Part shown: piece after piece, positions 21,396 to 33,400 of the stretch
How the letters are laid out: each line of letters starts with the position of its first letter
How positions within the stretch are numbered: position 1 is the stretch's first letter
Assembly (NCBI GenBank): GCA_963580285.1
Contig: CAUZLF010000207.1
Coordinates: 62,001 to 126,000 of the forward strand
Direction: 5' to 3'
From: Lucinisca nassula
Taxonomy: Eukaryota; Mollusca; Bivalvia; Lucinida; Lucinidae
Length of the DNA: 64,000 nucleotides
Made by a program: the position numbers and the translations under genes
The notes under the pieces: model-generated
What the model was told of the DNA's origin: nothing
Seen by the model: only the letters and a program-made list of their open reading frames with translations
Databases searched by the model: none

Positions 21396-23046
21396 ATTCC
21401 ACTCTTTACACTACACTTCCTCATAATCTTATAAAAGAAAAGCTTAATGATTTAATTGAATGGGCTTTTCACAGAGAAGATTCTCTCTATCTCGCATGTA
21501 ATGTCAGAAATGCATTTTTCACTTCTAAAGAGCATACGAATTATACACTTTGGTCATGTCAGAAAGTGTGCGATGCCCTCACCTTTCTACTTGACAATAT
21601 TTATATTAGATTCGGTACTAAGTTATTTAGACACATTGTGGGTAATCCGATGGGTACGAATTGTGCACCTCTTGTGGCTGATCTGTTTTTGTATTGTTAT
21701 GAAAGAGACTTCATGTTGTCGCTTTCCATTGATAACCAATCTGAAATTATTGAAGCTTTTAGTTCTACTTCTAGATATTTAGATGATTTATTAAATATTG
21801 ATAATACTTACTTTGGTGGTTTGATCAGTCAGATTTATCCCCCCTAGAACCTCAGTTAAACAAGGCAAATTCCTCTGATACCGAGACCCCCTTTTTGGAT
21901 TTACATTTATCTATTGTAGATGGATTTGTTTCTTGCAAAATTTATGATGAACGTGATGATTTTGATTTCGAGATTGTAAATTTTCCTTTTTTTGGACGGT
22001 GATGTTCCTCGTGCGACATCATACGGGGTTTATATTTCGCAGTTAATTCGATTCGCTAGAGTGTCTAGTCATGTATCCGACCTCAACACTCGTAATAAAT
22101 TATTAACCGCTTAACTTCTTAGTCATGGGTATCGGTATCATAAACTACGTAAAGCCTTTTCTAAGTTTTATAGATGTCATTCTGATTTGGCTTCAAAATT
22201 CAATGTTGGACTTAAAACACTTCTGCAACAAGGCCTATCGGAACCCGAATTCTATGGTGACTTAGTATATAAATTTAGAAAAATGCATGCCTGTAATGAC
22301 TTAAGTACCCAATTTCGTAAAATCGTTCGTCGATATATAAAGATTGGGTACAACATAAATGTTATGAAACAGACTGCATGCATGGTGGTTAACCCAATCA
22401 CGGTTGGCAACTTTGCTTCCCACTTTGATTGCACACCGGTGGGTCGGGCTTAAGATTATATGACGGTTCCAGCGTAAAAACAACAATGGATTTTTATTTT
22501 ATTTTAGTATTCTTTATGTTGGTTGGCGCCTGATGCTCCGTCTTTGGTCGGGCCCCTCGGAGTCTAACTGTTGGTTTTCTTTTGCTCCAGCAATTCTGTT
22601 TTTGTATGCTGTCGAGTCCTCAACCTTGTTTCATCTCTGTAGTTTTTTTATTGGTACGTTCGCGGAAATGTTACACTGATGAGTTAGGAAGCCTTCATGC
22701 GGACTAAACAAAATTAGTGTTTACCGCCATAGAGGTAAGGGCGAGGATTATGGCCATGTAAAATCGATTTAAGCCCTCCAGTGGAATTCACCGTTCCAAT
22801 GCGGTTCTTCTGTGGCGGTTTATTTATATTGTTGCCTGTTACTTACTGTGAGTATCGCTTGTGTCTTTTTGTTTGGATGGCCTTTGGGCCATTTTGTGGG
22901 AAAGTAACTGTCCTTATGGCCTTCCTTTGTTTTGGTTTCCATTATGGTCTGGTCGCTTCATGTTTGTGTTTCTTTCCCGTTGGTGTCTTTGATGGGTGGA
23001 GTAAGTTAATTGTATCGATTCCTGATCTTTGTTTTACTTCTACTTT
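21396..23046 (+). pseudogene. PLE RT pseudogene plus tail
   Basis: This aligns along its length with 16622-18270 and starts at the same point (TTCCACTCTTTACACTACAC). The RT motifs GNPMGTNCAP and RYLDDLL are readable. Coding is broken by an extra C near 21841-21846, an extra T near 21987-21991 and a TAA near 22111. The tail follows and ends CTTCTACTTT near 23045. The second G of the GIPMG block context and many third positions differ from the first copy, so it is older or from another lineage. Confidence 0.85.
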
Positions 23047-24098
23047 GTGGTTTCTGAGAAAAATAAGTTTTAATTCTCATATCTGAATGACCTTGAATAA
23101 AGGTCAAAGAATGACCTTGACCTTGAATAATCATGTAGTTTAATGCATCCATTTAGCTTACTGCATCTACTAATTTTCAGATCACAGGCTGCAATAGTTT
23201 CCGAAAAATACACGGTTTTGACTTTTTCCCATACAAAAGTCTATGCGACCAAATTTGACCTTGGCCTAAAATAGGTCAAGGTCATCCAAGGGTCATCATT
23301 GAACAAAATATGATGGACCCGAGTCCCTAATGCTACATATCAAGTTTCAAGCCAATCGACCCAATGGTTCTGGAGAAGAAGATTTTTGAAGGGTTTGTAC
23401 CTTATATGGGCATGGCGGCCATATTGGTCATGTGACCAAATTCATATTGATTATTTGTCATTTCCTTGTTTTTAAAAGCTTTTATATGAAATTTCGTTAC
23501 AAATGGCTTTGTGGTTTCTGAGAAAAATAAGTTATATCTGAATGACCTTGAACAAAGGTCAAAGAATGACCTTGACCTTGAATACTCATATAGTTTCATC
23601 CACCCATTTAGCTTACTGCATCTACTAATTTTCAGATCACAGGCTGCAATAGTTTCCAAAAAAATACACGGTTTTGACTCTTTCCCATACAAAAGTCTAT
23701 GCGACCAAATTTGACCTTGGCCTAAAATTGGTCAAGGTCATCCAATGGTCATCATTTGAACAAAATATGATGGGCCCGAGTCCCCAATGCTACATACCAA
23801 GTTTCAGGCCAATCGGCCCACTGGTTCCGGAGAAGAAGATTTTTGAAAGGTTTTTACCTTATATGGGTATGGCGGCCATCTTGGTCATGTGACCTGGACC
23901 CTGCGAACAAACTTTCGTTCCCCTATCCAATGAATGCTCCACATGAAATATGACTCCAATCGGCCTTGTGGTTTCAGAGGAGAAGAGGTTGAAAATGTTG
24001 ACAGACAACAGACAACAGAAAACAGACGACAGACAGACAACGGAGCCTTACCATACTATAAGCTCACCTATGAGCCTTCGGCTCAGGTGAGCTAAAAA
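23046..24098 (+). repeat. GGTCAAGGTCA-type element, 464-bp repeat and terminal hairpin
   Basis: The block starting GTGGTTTCTGAGAAAAATAA recurs after 464 bp (23046 and 23510) with TGACCTTGACCTTGAAT, CAGATCACAGGCTGCAATAG and GGGCATGGCGGCCAT. The 3' end holds a GACAGACAACAGACAACAG tract and a strong hairpin (AGCTCACC-TATGAGCC, then GGCTCAGGTGAGCT) at about 24061-24095. This layout is common among repeats in bivalve genomes as I remember them. No protein is encoded. Confidence 0.65.
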
Positions 24099-24370
24099 TC
24101 TACTCCCTTTCTTTAAACTAATTAAGTATTGAAGGTATATGTTACAGACTAAATTTTGTTTAGATTCAACAACAAATATACGTTCCATGTGAATTTGATC
24201 TTCCAATACTTGAGAAATACTATTTACTACATGCTGATAGTCTAAAATGTGCCCCTTGTGTTTTATTTCGCTTTCAACTGTTCAACACTATTAAATACCC
24301 CTTCTTCACTAATAAGATCATAAATTACTCTTATGTTCATATCGCACCAATTTCTTAAAAACAATTTTCT

Positions 24371-25700
24371 CTGATATTATTTTGTTTTGGATAGCCAATT
24401 GGCCATTTTGTGGGAAAGTAGCTGTCCTTTTGGCTTTCCGCTATTTAAGTTTCCATTGCGGTCTAGTTGTTTCATGTTTGTGGTTCTTTCCCTTTGGTGT
24501 CTCTGATGGGAACTGTGGGTAAATTGCATTGATTCCTGACCATTGCCGTTACTTCTATTTTATACACAGAAATAAATAATCATGTTTGACCTTCGAAAAG
24601 TTTTTAACACGTTGGATCATACTATTTTGTGTAAGAAATTGAAAGCTATGTGGGTTACAAGTAGGTAGTTTTTTTTTTTTTGTTTTTTTTTTTTTTGTCA
24701 TATCGTTCCAACTAAAATCAGATCGTTTATGTTACTAGTACAAAATCAGATCTTGCACGTGTAACTTGTGATATTCCTCGAAGGGAACATTTTGTGCCCT
24801 CTTCTGTTTCTTTGTTATGTTAATGGCATGGAGTAAAGCATCAGTCTAGGAAGGAAACTGTTGTAGTGCTATCTACTTAAGTATAAAGATCCGGGTGTAA
24901 TTTCAAGGAAACCAGGCTAAGAACTAGAATTTTGTAGCAATAGTTTGATTGTCAATAAGCTGCCGTTGCATATGGACAAAACAGTGAGTATTTTATTTGT
25001 ATCCAAGGGAAAACTTAGGAATGTCAAGGAACTTTCTGATATTATTTTGTTTTGGATAGCCAATTGGCCATTTTGTGGGAAAGTAGCTGTCCTTTTGGCT
25101 TTCCGCTATTTAAGTTTCCATTGCGGTCTAGTTGTTTCATGTTTGTGGTTCTTTCCCTTTGGTGTCTCTGATGGGAACTGTGGGTAAATTGCATTGATTC
25201 CTGACCATTGCCGTTACTTCTATTTTATACACAGAAATAAATAATCATGTTTGACCTTCGAAAAGTTTTTAACACGTTGGATCATACTATTTTGTGTAAG
25301 AAATTGAAAGCTATGTGGGTTACAAGTAGGTAGTTTTTTTTTTTTTGTTTTTTTTTTTTTTGTCATATCGTTCCAACTAAAATCAGATCGTTTATGTTAC
25401 TAGTACAAAATCAGATCTTGCACGTGTAACTTGTGATATTCCTCGAAGGGAACATTTTGTGCCCTCTTCTGTTTCTTTGTTATGTTAATGGCATGGAGTA
25501 AAGCATCAGTCTAGGAAGGAAACTGTTGTAGTGCTATCTACTTAAGTATAAAGATCCGGGTGTAATTTCAAGGAAACCAGGCTAAGAACTAGAATTTTGT
25601 AGCAATAGTTTGATTGTCAATAAGCTGCCGTTGCATATGGACAAAACAGTGAGTATTTTATTTGTATCCAAGGGAAAACTTAGGAATGTCAAGGAACTTT
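24371..25700 (+). repeat. Perfect 665-bp tandem duplication
   Basis: The segment 24371-25035 is repeated at 25036-25700. I saw no differences, including the two poly-T runs (13 T, G, 14 T) that have the same lengths in both. Each unit holds a PLE tail fragment (about 24375-24560 and 25040-25225) and part of an RT relic of a LINE. It may be a very recent duplication or an assembly artefact. Confidence 0.85.
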
Positions 25701-26303
25701 CTATTGAATGAAAATGGATATGCCATCACTTGATGACACAAAATTCGGTTAAATATAAGTGAAGGCAATGATCAGGTATCGATATAATTAACCCACAGCT
25801 CCCAAAACCTTGAACTAAATTTAGATAATCTCTTATCTGACGAGGCTATTGTAAACAATATCATCCAAAAAGTAAATGGCGACTTAAGTTTCTGCACAGA
25901 CAATGCACAGTTTTGGAAGGAAACCTTAGGAAAGGAATCTGTTCTACTCTTATTCAATGCAGTTTGTTTAGGTTTCCATTATGGTCTGGTCGCTTCATGT
26001 TTGTGTTTCTTTCCCCTTGGTGTCTTTGATGGGTGGAGTAAGTTAATTGTATCGATTCCTGATCATTGTTTTACTTCTACTTTGGACTATCATTGCACAT
26101 GTTGGTATTCAGGTCTGACAAAAACATTGCAGAAAAAAGCTTCAGATATCGCAGAATAAATCTATACGCTTCATAAAAATATTGGACCTAGAACTCATAT
26201 TTGCTTTTCAGAACTTGACATTCTTGGTATGTTAATGTCAATATAAGAACCAAACAGATGAGACTTAGTTACGTGTACAATATTTTCAATGGCTGATGTC
26301 CTT
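24575..26303 (+). pseudogene. Decayed LINE reverse transcriptase relic
   Basis: Fragments of a non-LTR RT are readable in several frames: DLRKVFNTLDHTILCKKL, a degraded C.VPQG.-like stretch near 24770, and LPLHMDKTVSILFVSKGKLR. After the 665-bp duplication the text continues with WYSGLTKTLQKKLQ and NKSIRFIKIL (about 26100-26180). It is interrupted by PLE tails and by the BEL element; the relic appears to continue after 35295 (YLYKSISLESR-like text). It is non-functional. Confidence 0.65.
25965..26085 (+). mobile_element. PLE 3'-terminal fragment
   Basis: It contains only the last 120 bp of the tail, from TTTAGGTTTCCATTATGG to CTTCTACTTT. A tiny antisense tail piece lies just upstream at about 25760-25800 (GATCAGGTATCGATATAATT). 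Confidence 0.7.
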
Positions 26304-26865
26304 TGTTCTGCCTCTCGCTTACGCAGGTGTTGCCCAGTCGCTTGTCGGTTGTTTTGACAGATTCGGTAATTCGGCTTCGTTTCTCCATGCTAATAGTCAT
26401 TCATGCTAATAGCTTGCGCGTCAGTTTTGAGCAGTTCGACGAAACCATACTTTCTGCGGCTCTGTGCCAAATTATTCCCGTATTCGAGAGTCCCCACTGT
26501 GTAAGTGATAAGTGTAGTCCCTGTCCCTTTTTCCTCATGACTTTTGAACCCTTGTAATTATCAGAATTTGCACTTTATTGCTTTTCGGTGAATTTCCGAC
26601 CCGTTGTAATTGTGAACATTCGCTGTCTGTGTTTACATATTTGTATTCAGACATATTTGACAAATTAGTGAGGCAATTTCTTTCATCCATTTTCAGCTTT
26701 TTACCACAAACACACGCACACATTATCGACTATTGTGTTGAGATATGGGATAAAAGTAGAAACAGAATCAGGTTCCTGTTGTCTTCACCCTACCCCTTGT
26801 CTGCATCACACGATCGTGGTTAACCTGACTGTAAGATGAGTGTATTTACACCCTGAGGCAGTACA
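26304..26865 (+). repeat. BEL/Pao 5' LTR
   Basis: It starts TGTTCTGCC and ends GCAGTACA (TG...CA). It is identical in length to the 3' LTR; the only difference I found is GATAAAA here versus GATAAAC near 35180. It would act as promoter and polyadenylation region. Confidence 0.95.
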
Positions 26866-27434
26866 GTAAAAAGACATTTGGATCTATCCTGGACTTCGAG
26901 ATACGGAGAAAGTTTCCTGGTTGTCTTCATAAAGTTGATAAAGAGACCAATGATTGTTGTGTTAGGAGATCACCAATCTGCTAGTTATATTTCTACACAT
27001 AATCAACACTTACAAAGAACGAGAATCTTCAATTTTAGCTTCTAGTTACTGTGTAACGGCTATGTGTACCTGTCAAACTCCGGTTTGTGCTTGTAGAGAC
27101 TTTGTGATGTCTCTAATCTACCTGTGCAGTTCTGCAACTGTTGCCCTGAATTTGTAATGGTTAAATCTCAGTGCCATATGTTGAGAGGGACAACTTTGAC
27201 TTCTAGATGATCAAACAGTGATTGTCTCTCTTTACAAACTTCAAAGTGCTGCATTTAATGTGTTAATTGAATTTCAGCATTCTGTATGCACATTCTAGCA
27301 AAAACATTACTATTTTAATGCCTTATGAGTCAGAAGAACTTATCCAAGTTATGACTAGAGTATAAAAAATAAGTTTGAAATTTTCTTTGAACATTCTAGG
27401 GTCTAGTTGCGTAAGCATTCAATAATTTGTCAAA
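26866..27434 (+). other. BEL/Pao leader
   Basis: This is the untranslated region between the 5' LTR and gag. I could not identify a convincing primer-binding site; TTTGGATCTATCCTGG at 26878 is the nearest candidate with TGG. Confidence 0.7.
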
Positions 27435-29478
27435 ATGTCTGGAAACAAAGACCAACTGCCCCCAATCCATGATCTTGACCCTTGGCGGGAAACGTCGACT
27501 GATCAACAGCTAGTGGTTGACAACCAACCACATGATAAAACTGACACCCACAGCTTACCCCACCCACTCGGTTCTGAGAAGCGAGTCAGAAAACTCAACG
27601 AGAAAGGTTTAGAATTATACCAAACTAATCGCGATAAGCGTCGGGCAAAACTTGCGAAGGCTTGGGATGCAGTAATTTCTATTGTTTCACGCATTGATAG
27701 TTGCTCCGGTAGTATGAAATCCTTGCGTCAAACTGATGCAGATCTTAAATTTAATTACTCTAAATACTGTGAGTTGCAGACTGAACTTCTTACCTTTATT
27801 AAGAGTACCAATTCGGCTGAAAGCATTCAAGACTTGGAAGAATATGCAGAAATTTTCCAAGAGTACATGGATATTTTTGACAAGGCTAAGTCCAAAATCG
27901 CACGTTTGAAAGAGCAACTGATTGAGACATTAAGCAATTATACACCTTCCAACCATAGTAAATCGAGCTCTGTGACTGCATTACAGCGTGCGAAAGCTGA
28001 AGCTGCTCGCGCCGAAATTCACTTCGCTGAAAAGGAAGCTGATATTCGTAAACAGCAGGCGGCTATAGCAGAACAGGAGAAATTACAAAGCGCGTTCGCG
28101 ACCCGCAAAACTGCAGAATTAGATGCTGACCTTGACCTTATTTCGAAAAGGAAGGCAGTAGCCATCGCGGAAGCTGAGGCCAATGCTTTAGCAGATGAAA
28201 ATGTGTCTCCGTTACTCGAGGAGTTGGGTTCTGTAAAGGCTGAAGAGCTTACCTGTAAGTATGTCATTCAGCAGGCAAATTACACAGAGGGTATAAAAAA
28301 TGATATATCTGAAACAGAAGCACCATTTCACATGGGGGGTCCTGTAGACCCTGGCTGTCCAAACCATATTCCCCACGCAGTCCAAATGCCTGCTTCAGCG
28401 CCTGATGTGAAACCTACACGTCTGAATGCTGATGCCACTCCATTCTGCCCTAACTATACCATCAATGCAGACTATTCACTTAACCGAAATGTGGCTCCTC
28501 AGGTCCATGTTTGTCAAACATCTGTCCAGCACCAGCCATTCCAGAATGAGTCTATAACTTCTGAGTTTACCCGTTTCCTTTTGAAAAAAGACCTGCTTCT
28601 TTCACGTTTGTCTAACTTTAACGATAAGCCAGAAGCATACACCGTGTGGAAGGCAAGTTTTAAGAGTATCATGAATGAACTAAATGTCACACCCTTTGAG
28701 GAGCTTGACCTTCTCATGAAATGGCTAGGTCCAGAGTCTTCACGCAATGCACTCAGCATTAGAGCTTCAAGTCCCAATGACCCAGCCCGTGGACTCGAGC
28801 GTATTTGGGAACGCTTGGAAGAGCGCTACGGTTGCCCCGAACTAGTTGAATTCGCTCTTACTTCCAAGTTGGCTAATTTCCCGAAATTGTCCAATAAAGA
28901 CAATAAAAAACTATATGAACTGGCAGACATTCTGGCTGAAGTAGAGGCGGCCAAAGAAGACCAGAAGTATAAGGTTCTCCTGGCCAATTTTGACTCATCT
29001 TCTGGAATTGCCCCTATTGTTAGTAAACTCCCCTATCAGTTACAGGAGAAGTGGATCACCAAAGCAGTCCACTATAAACAACAAAAGAATTTTGCCTTTC
29101 CCCCATTCACAGTCTTTGCTGAGTTCATTCGTGATATGAGCAGGATCAAGAATGATCCCGGCCTGAATTACGATAATACTTGTGCCAGGTTAAGTAGAGA
29201 GAAACCACCTCCTAGGGGTTCCAATGCTGGTGGAGTACTTTCTGCTAAGAAGACTGAATTAACTTCTACTTCAGAACCAGCAGAGCCAGACAAGTTATGT
29301 CCATTACACAGAACAGGGCACACCTTGAATAACTGCAGAGGTTTCAGAAGCAAAACCTTAGAGGATAGGAGAAAGTTCTTGAAAGAGAGAAACATTTGTT
29401 TCAAATGCTGTGAGTCTAGTACTCATAACAGACGTGCATGCACCGCTGAGATCAAATGTAGTGCCTGTGGGAGTAGTA
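27435..29478 (+). CDS. BEL/Pao gag portion of gag-pol (interrupted)
   Basis: Gag packages element RNA. The ATG at 27435 (AAAATGTCTGG) is the first in the frame. The N-terminal half is charged and coiled-coil-like (residues about 150-275, rich in A, E, K and Q). Residues about 390-560 resemble the Pao gag domain (DUF1759), with AYTVWKASFKSIMNELN and LERIWERLEERYGCPE. A Cys/His region follows: CPLHRTGHTLNNC at about 621 and CFKCCESSTHNRRAC at about 654. The frame runs into the LINE insertion at 29479 and stops shortly after, at 29513. The protease follows in the same frame beyond the insertion. Confidence 0.93.
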
Positions 29479-30478
29479 TATCAGAGGTCATTTTTCTCAT
29501 CCAGCGAAAGTAATAAGTGGAGTCCCTCAAGGGTCAGTCATTGGACCCCTTTTGTTCATTTTATATGTAAATGAAATACCGGAACTAGTCCAAGGTACTG
29601 CTAAGCTCTTTGCAGATGATGCAAAGATTTTTGATAAAGATTACAATAAAGACTCTCTTCAGAAAGATTTAGATATACTTTATAAATGGTCCAGTCAATG
29701 GCTATTAAGATTTAATGAATCAAAATGTAAGATAATGCATATTGGCAGAGATAATCCAAGAAAAGATTACACAATAGGAAGGACTATATTACAACAGATA
29801 TCAGAAGAACGTGACCTAGGAATATATATAACAGAAGACTTGAAGCCTAGTTTACAATGTGTTAAGGCAGCCAAGAAAGCATCTTCTGCTCTTGGTATTA
29901 TTAAGAGATCTTTTACTAACTTTGACGCTTCTAGTTTTGCCTTAGTATATAAGACATACGTTCGGTGTCATATGGAATACTGTGTACAGGCATGGAATCC
30001 GTATTACAAGAAAGATATAGAAGTTTTAGAGAAAATTCAGAAACGAGCAACCAAGTTGGTACCAGAATTGAGGAACCTATCATATTGTGAAAGATTAAAT
30101 AGATTAAAGTTAACTTCTTTAACAGATAGACGCAAACGGGGTGATTTGATAGAGGCTTATAAGATAATAACTGGAAAGGAGAATATAAAAAGAGATAAAT
30201 TTTTCAAGTTTTCATCAGATCAGTGCAGTAAAACAAGAGGCAATTCTATGAAATTATATAAACCTAGACTAAACAAGAGTATTCTACAAAGAGTTAATTT
30301 CTTCAGTAACCGTGTAGTGAATTCTTGGAATGCGCTTCCAGAATACGTGATTTCAGCTGGCTCAGTCAATACCTTCAAGAATCGACTGGATCGATACCTC
30401 CAATCCAGATATGGGGCACAAGGGGCATCGCCCATTAATTAACTCCCCCATTAGCCTAAAGTAAAGTAAAGTAAAGTA
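29479..30478 (+). mobile_element. 5'-truncated LINE fragment inserted in BEL gag-pol
   Basis: It is exactly 1000 bp, with the BEL codon frame resuming in register once it is skipped. A TSD of about 4 bp (AGTA) is possible. The 3' end is an AAAGT microsatellite tail (about 30457-30478), a usual feature of CR1/Jockey-type LINEs. It is recent relative to BEL because it lies inside it. Confidence 0.9.
29483..30442 (+). CDS. Non-LTR reverse transcriptase, C-terminal part
   Basis: The frame has no stop from the truncation point to 30442. It holds the last RT motifs, SGVPQGSVIGPLLF (about 29517) and FADDAK (about 29609), then the thumb and C-terminal region: RCHMEYCVQAWNPY, KRATKLVPELRNLSYCERL, KLYKPRLNKS, FFSNRVVNSWNALPE and TFKNRLDRYL. 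This C-terminal text is characteristic of the Jockey/CR1 group. The fingers and palm A motif and the endonuclease are missing, so the copy is dead despite its open frame. Confidence 0.88.
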   Translation, partial: RGHFSHPAKVISGVPQGSVIGPLLFILYVNEIPELVQGTAKLFADDAKIFDKDYNKDSLQKDLDILYKWSSQWLLRFNESKCKIMHIGRDNPRKDYTIGRTILQQISEERDLGIYITEDLKPSLQCVKAAKKASSALGIIKRSFTNFDASSFALVYKTYVRCHMEYCVQAWNPYYKKDIEVLEKIQKRATKLVPELRNLSYCERLNRLKLTSLTDRRKRGDLIEAYKIITGKENIKRDKFFKFSSDQCSKTRGNSMKLYKPRLNKSILQRVNFFSNRVVNSWNALPEYVISAGSVNTFKNRLDRYLQSRYGAQGASPIN

Positions 30479-33400
30479 CTCATGCCTCAGCTATGCACAT
30501 CGACAGAGCTAAGGAGAAAAAAGTTTCTTCTTCTCTACCTGTGTCCGACCACGGCGGGGAGCAGACCACAAGGTCAGAGATTCCAGTCTCGCCTGTGTCA
30601 ACTAAATGCACCCAGATATGCCATCAAACTTTCGGTGGAAAATCATGCGCCAAAACCTTACTTGTCAACGTTTATCCCGATGGACGTCCTGACGAAGGCA
30701 GGCGTATGTATGCAATGATCGACGACCAGAGTAATCGATCTCTTGCAAGGTCAGATTTCTTCTCTCTCTTTGGCGTTGGTAATAGCCAAACTGAGTACAC
30801 GATTTCCACGTGTACTGGGCTCCGCACTACCTCTGGTAGACAGACAGCCGGCTTTACTGTGGAGTCGCTTGATGGAGCTACTCAACTTTCACTCCCTTCT
30901 CTTATCGAATGTAACTACATGCCAGATATTAGGGAAGAGATTCCTACCCCTGATGTGGCGCGATACCACTCTCACCTCAATGACATCGCCGCACACATTC
31001 CTCCTCTAGACCCCCAAGCAGACATTCTTCTGTTGATCGGAAGAGATCTCGTAGAGGCCCATTATGTCCTTGACCAGCGCGTGGGACCTCGTAACTCCCC
31101 GTATGCCCAAAAGTTAAGACTTGGCTGGACAATTATTGGGGAATCTTGCTTGGGTAAAATTCATAAAACAGACTCCATCAGTGTAAAGAAAACATATATA
31201 CTAAAAGGTGGTCGTGGAACTATCTTTAAGCCCTGTGACAGTGAATTCATTGTCAGTGAAACTCACCCCGAGGTCGATAGCATCGGAGCAACTGTCTTTT
31301 ATCGTACGAAAGACGATGATAAACCTGGTTTGTCCAATGACGACCATGAGTTCATCACTCTTATGGATAAAAGCCTTCATAAAGGTCCTTCAGGTAACTG
31401 GGTAGCACCCCTTCCCTTTCGGACACCCCGTCCTAGACTCCCGAACAACAGACCTTTAGCGGTTAAAAGGGCACAATCCTTGCACACCAGTCTGTTGAAA
31501 GACAGCGAGAAAAAGGCCCATATGATAACCTTCATGCAGAAGATTTTCGATAAAGGTCACGCTGAAATAGCACCACCCCTTACGGCCGGGGAGGAGTGTT
31601 GGTATTTGCCCATTTTTGGTGTTTATCACCCGAAAAAACCCGGTCAGATCCGTGGTGTGTTTGACTCCTTGGCCCAGTTCGATGGAATTTCTTTGAACAG
31701 TGTCTTGCTTTCGGGTCCAGACCTCACAAATAACCTTTTGGGTGTACTCCTAAGATTCAGGCGAGAACCAGTAGCCATTACTGCTGATATAGAGCAGATG
31801 TTCCATTGCTTTCTTGTCAGGAAAGATCACAGAAATTTTCTGAGATTTCTTTGGTACAAGGATAATGACATCAATAAGGAGCTTATAGAGTACAGAATGA
31901 CTGTACATGTTTTCGGGAACAGCCCATCTCCGGCTGTTGCCACTTACGGTCTTCGTCGCACAGCTGGCGAAAGTATAGATCGTTTCGGAGAGGATGTAAA
32001 GCTTTATGTAGAACGGGACTTCTATGTAGATGATGGCATTACCTCTGTCCCAACTACTGAAGAGGCAATAGATCTGATGCGCCGTACTCAAGAGGCTTTG
32101 AAGGTAAACGGCAACCTGCGATTACACAAGATAGCCTCAAATAAGTCAGAAGTCTTAGAGGCTTTCCCTGAGGAAGACCTTTCGAAGAGTTTAAAAGATC
32201 TAAACTTTCATGATGACCGCCTACCTCTGCAACATAGCCTTGGGCTAAACTGGGATCTTCAAACTGACTCCTTTACCTTCCAAACCTCTGAAGTCACGAA
32301 ACCATTCACCAGAAGAGGCGTACTTTCTGTCGTTAATAGTTTGTTCGATCCTTTAGGTTTTGTTGCACCCATAACTATAGAGGGAAAGCTCTTCCTCAGA
32401 GAGTTTCTCTCAGAGACGATCGACTGGGATGACTCCCTACCTGAAGATCGTTTGACTGATTGGCTATCCTGGAGGGAGTCACTGCATGTTCTTCGAGAAC
32501 TACGTATCCCTCGTACATTTTCTTCATTTTCCTACAGTGGCGCCTCGAGAAAGGAAATTCATATATTTTCAGATGCCTCTGAGAAGGCCATCGCGGCGGT
32601 AGCTTATGTCAAACTATCTGATCGGAATGGTTCAAGTGAGCTAGGCTTTGTTCTTGGAAAGGCCAAAGTTGCACCGCTCCATGGACATACCATCCCCAGG
32701 CTGGAACTCTGCGGCGCAGTCTTAGCGGTTCAGATTGCGGAAATCATTGAAGACAATTTAGACATACCCACGACTGCCATGCGTTTCTACACTGATAGCA
32801 AAGTCGTTCTCGGGTATATAAATAATACTTCGAAGCGGTTCTTCGTGTACGTTGCCAACAGAGTTCAGCGCATACGTAAGTTAACTAGTCCCGATCAATG
32901 GTCTTACGTTTCTTCTGATAGAAACCCAGCTGATTTAGCAACCAGATCCAACCACGTTGCTAGCATGCAGAACAGTGGTTGGCTCCTCGGCCCCACTCAT
33001 CTTGTGGAAACCCAGAATGCGTCTGAAAACCAACCTTACGAGCTTATCGATCCAGATGGAGATAAGGAGGTCAGACCTTCTGTCCAGTCACTCAAGACTT
33101 ACATTGGACCTAATAGCTCCATAGGATCTCACCGCTTCGAGAAGTTTTCTGTTTGGGCGGACCTGATTGAAGCCATAGCCTTTCTCAAACACATATGTTC
33201 GTCCTTCAGTGAGGACAATGAGAAATGTAGGGGGTGGCACGTATGCTCTGAGTACAAATCAGTACTTGCGCTTTCTGAAGCAGAACATTTCATTATTAAG
33301 GTCGTCCAACATGAGGCTTTCGAAGAGGATCTTGTCTATGTCAGTCAACAAAAAACGCTACCTCTCAGTAGCACACTTGCCACTCTGAGCCCTTTCCTCG

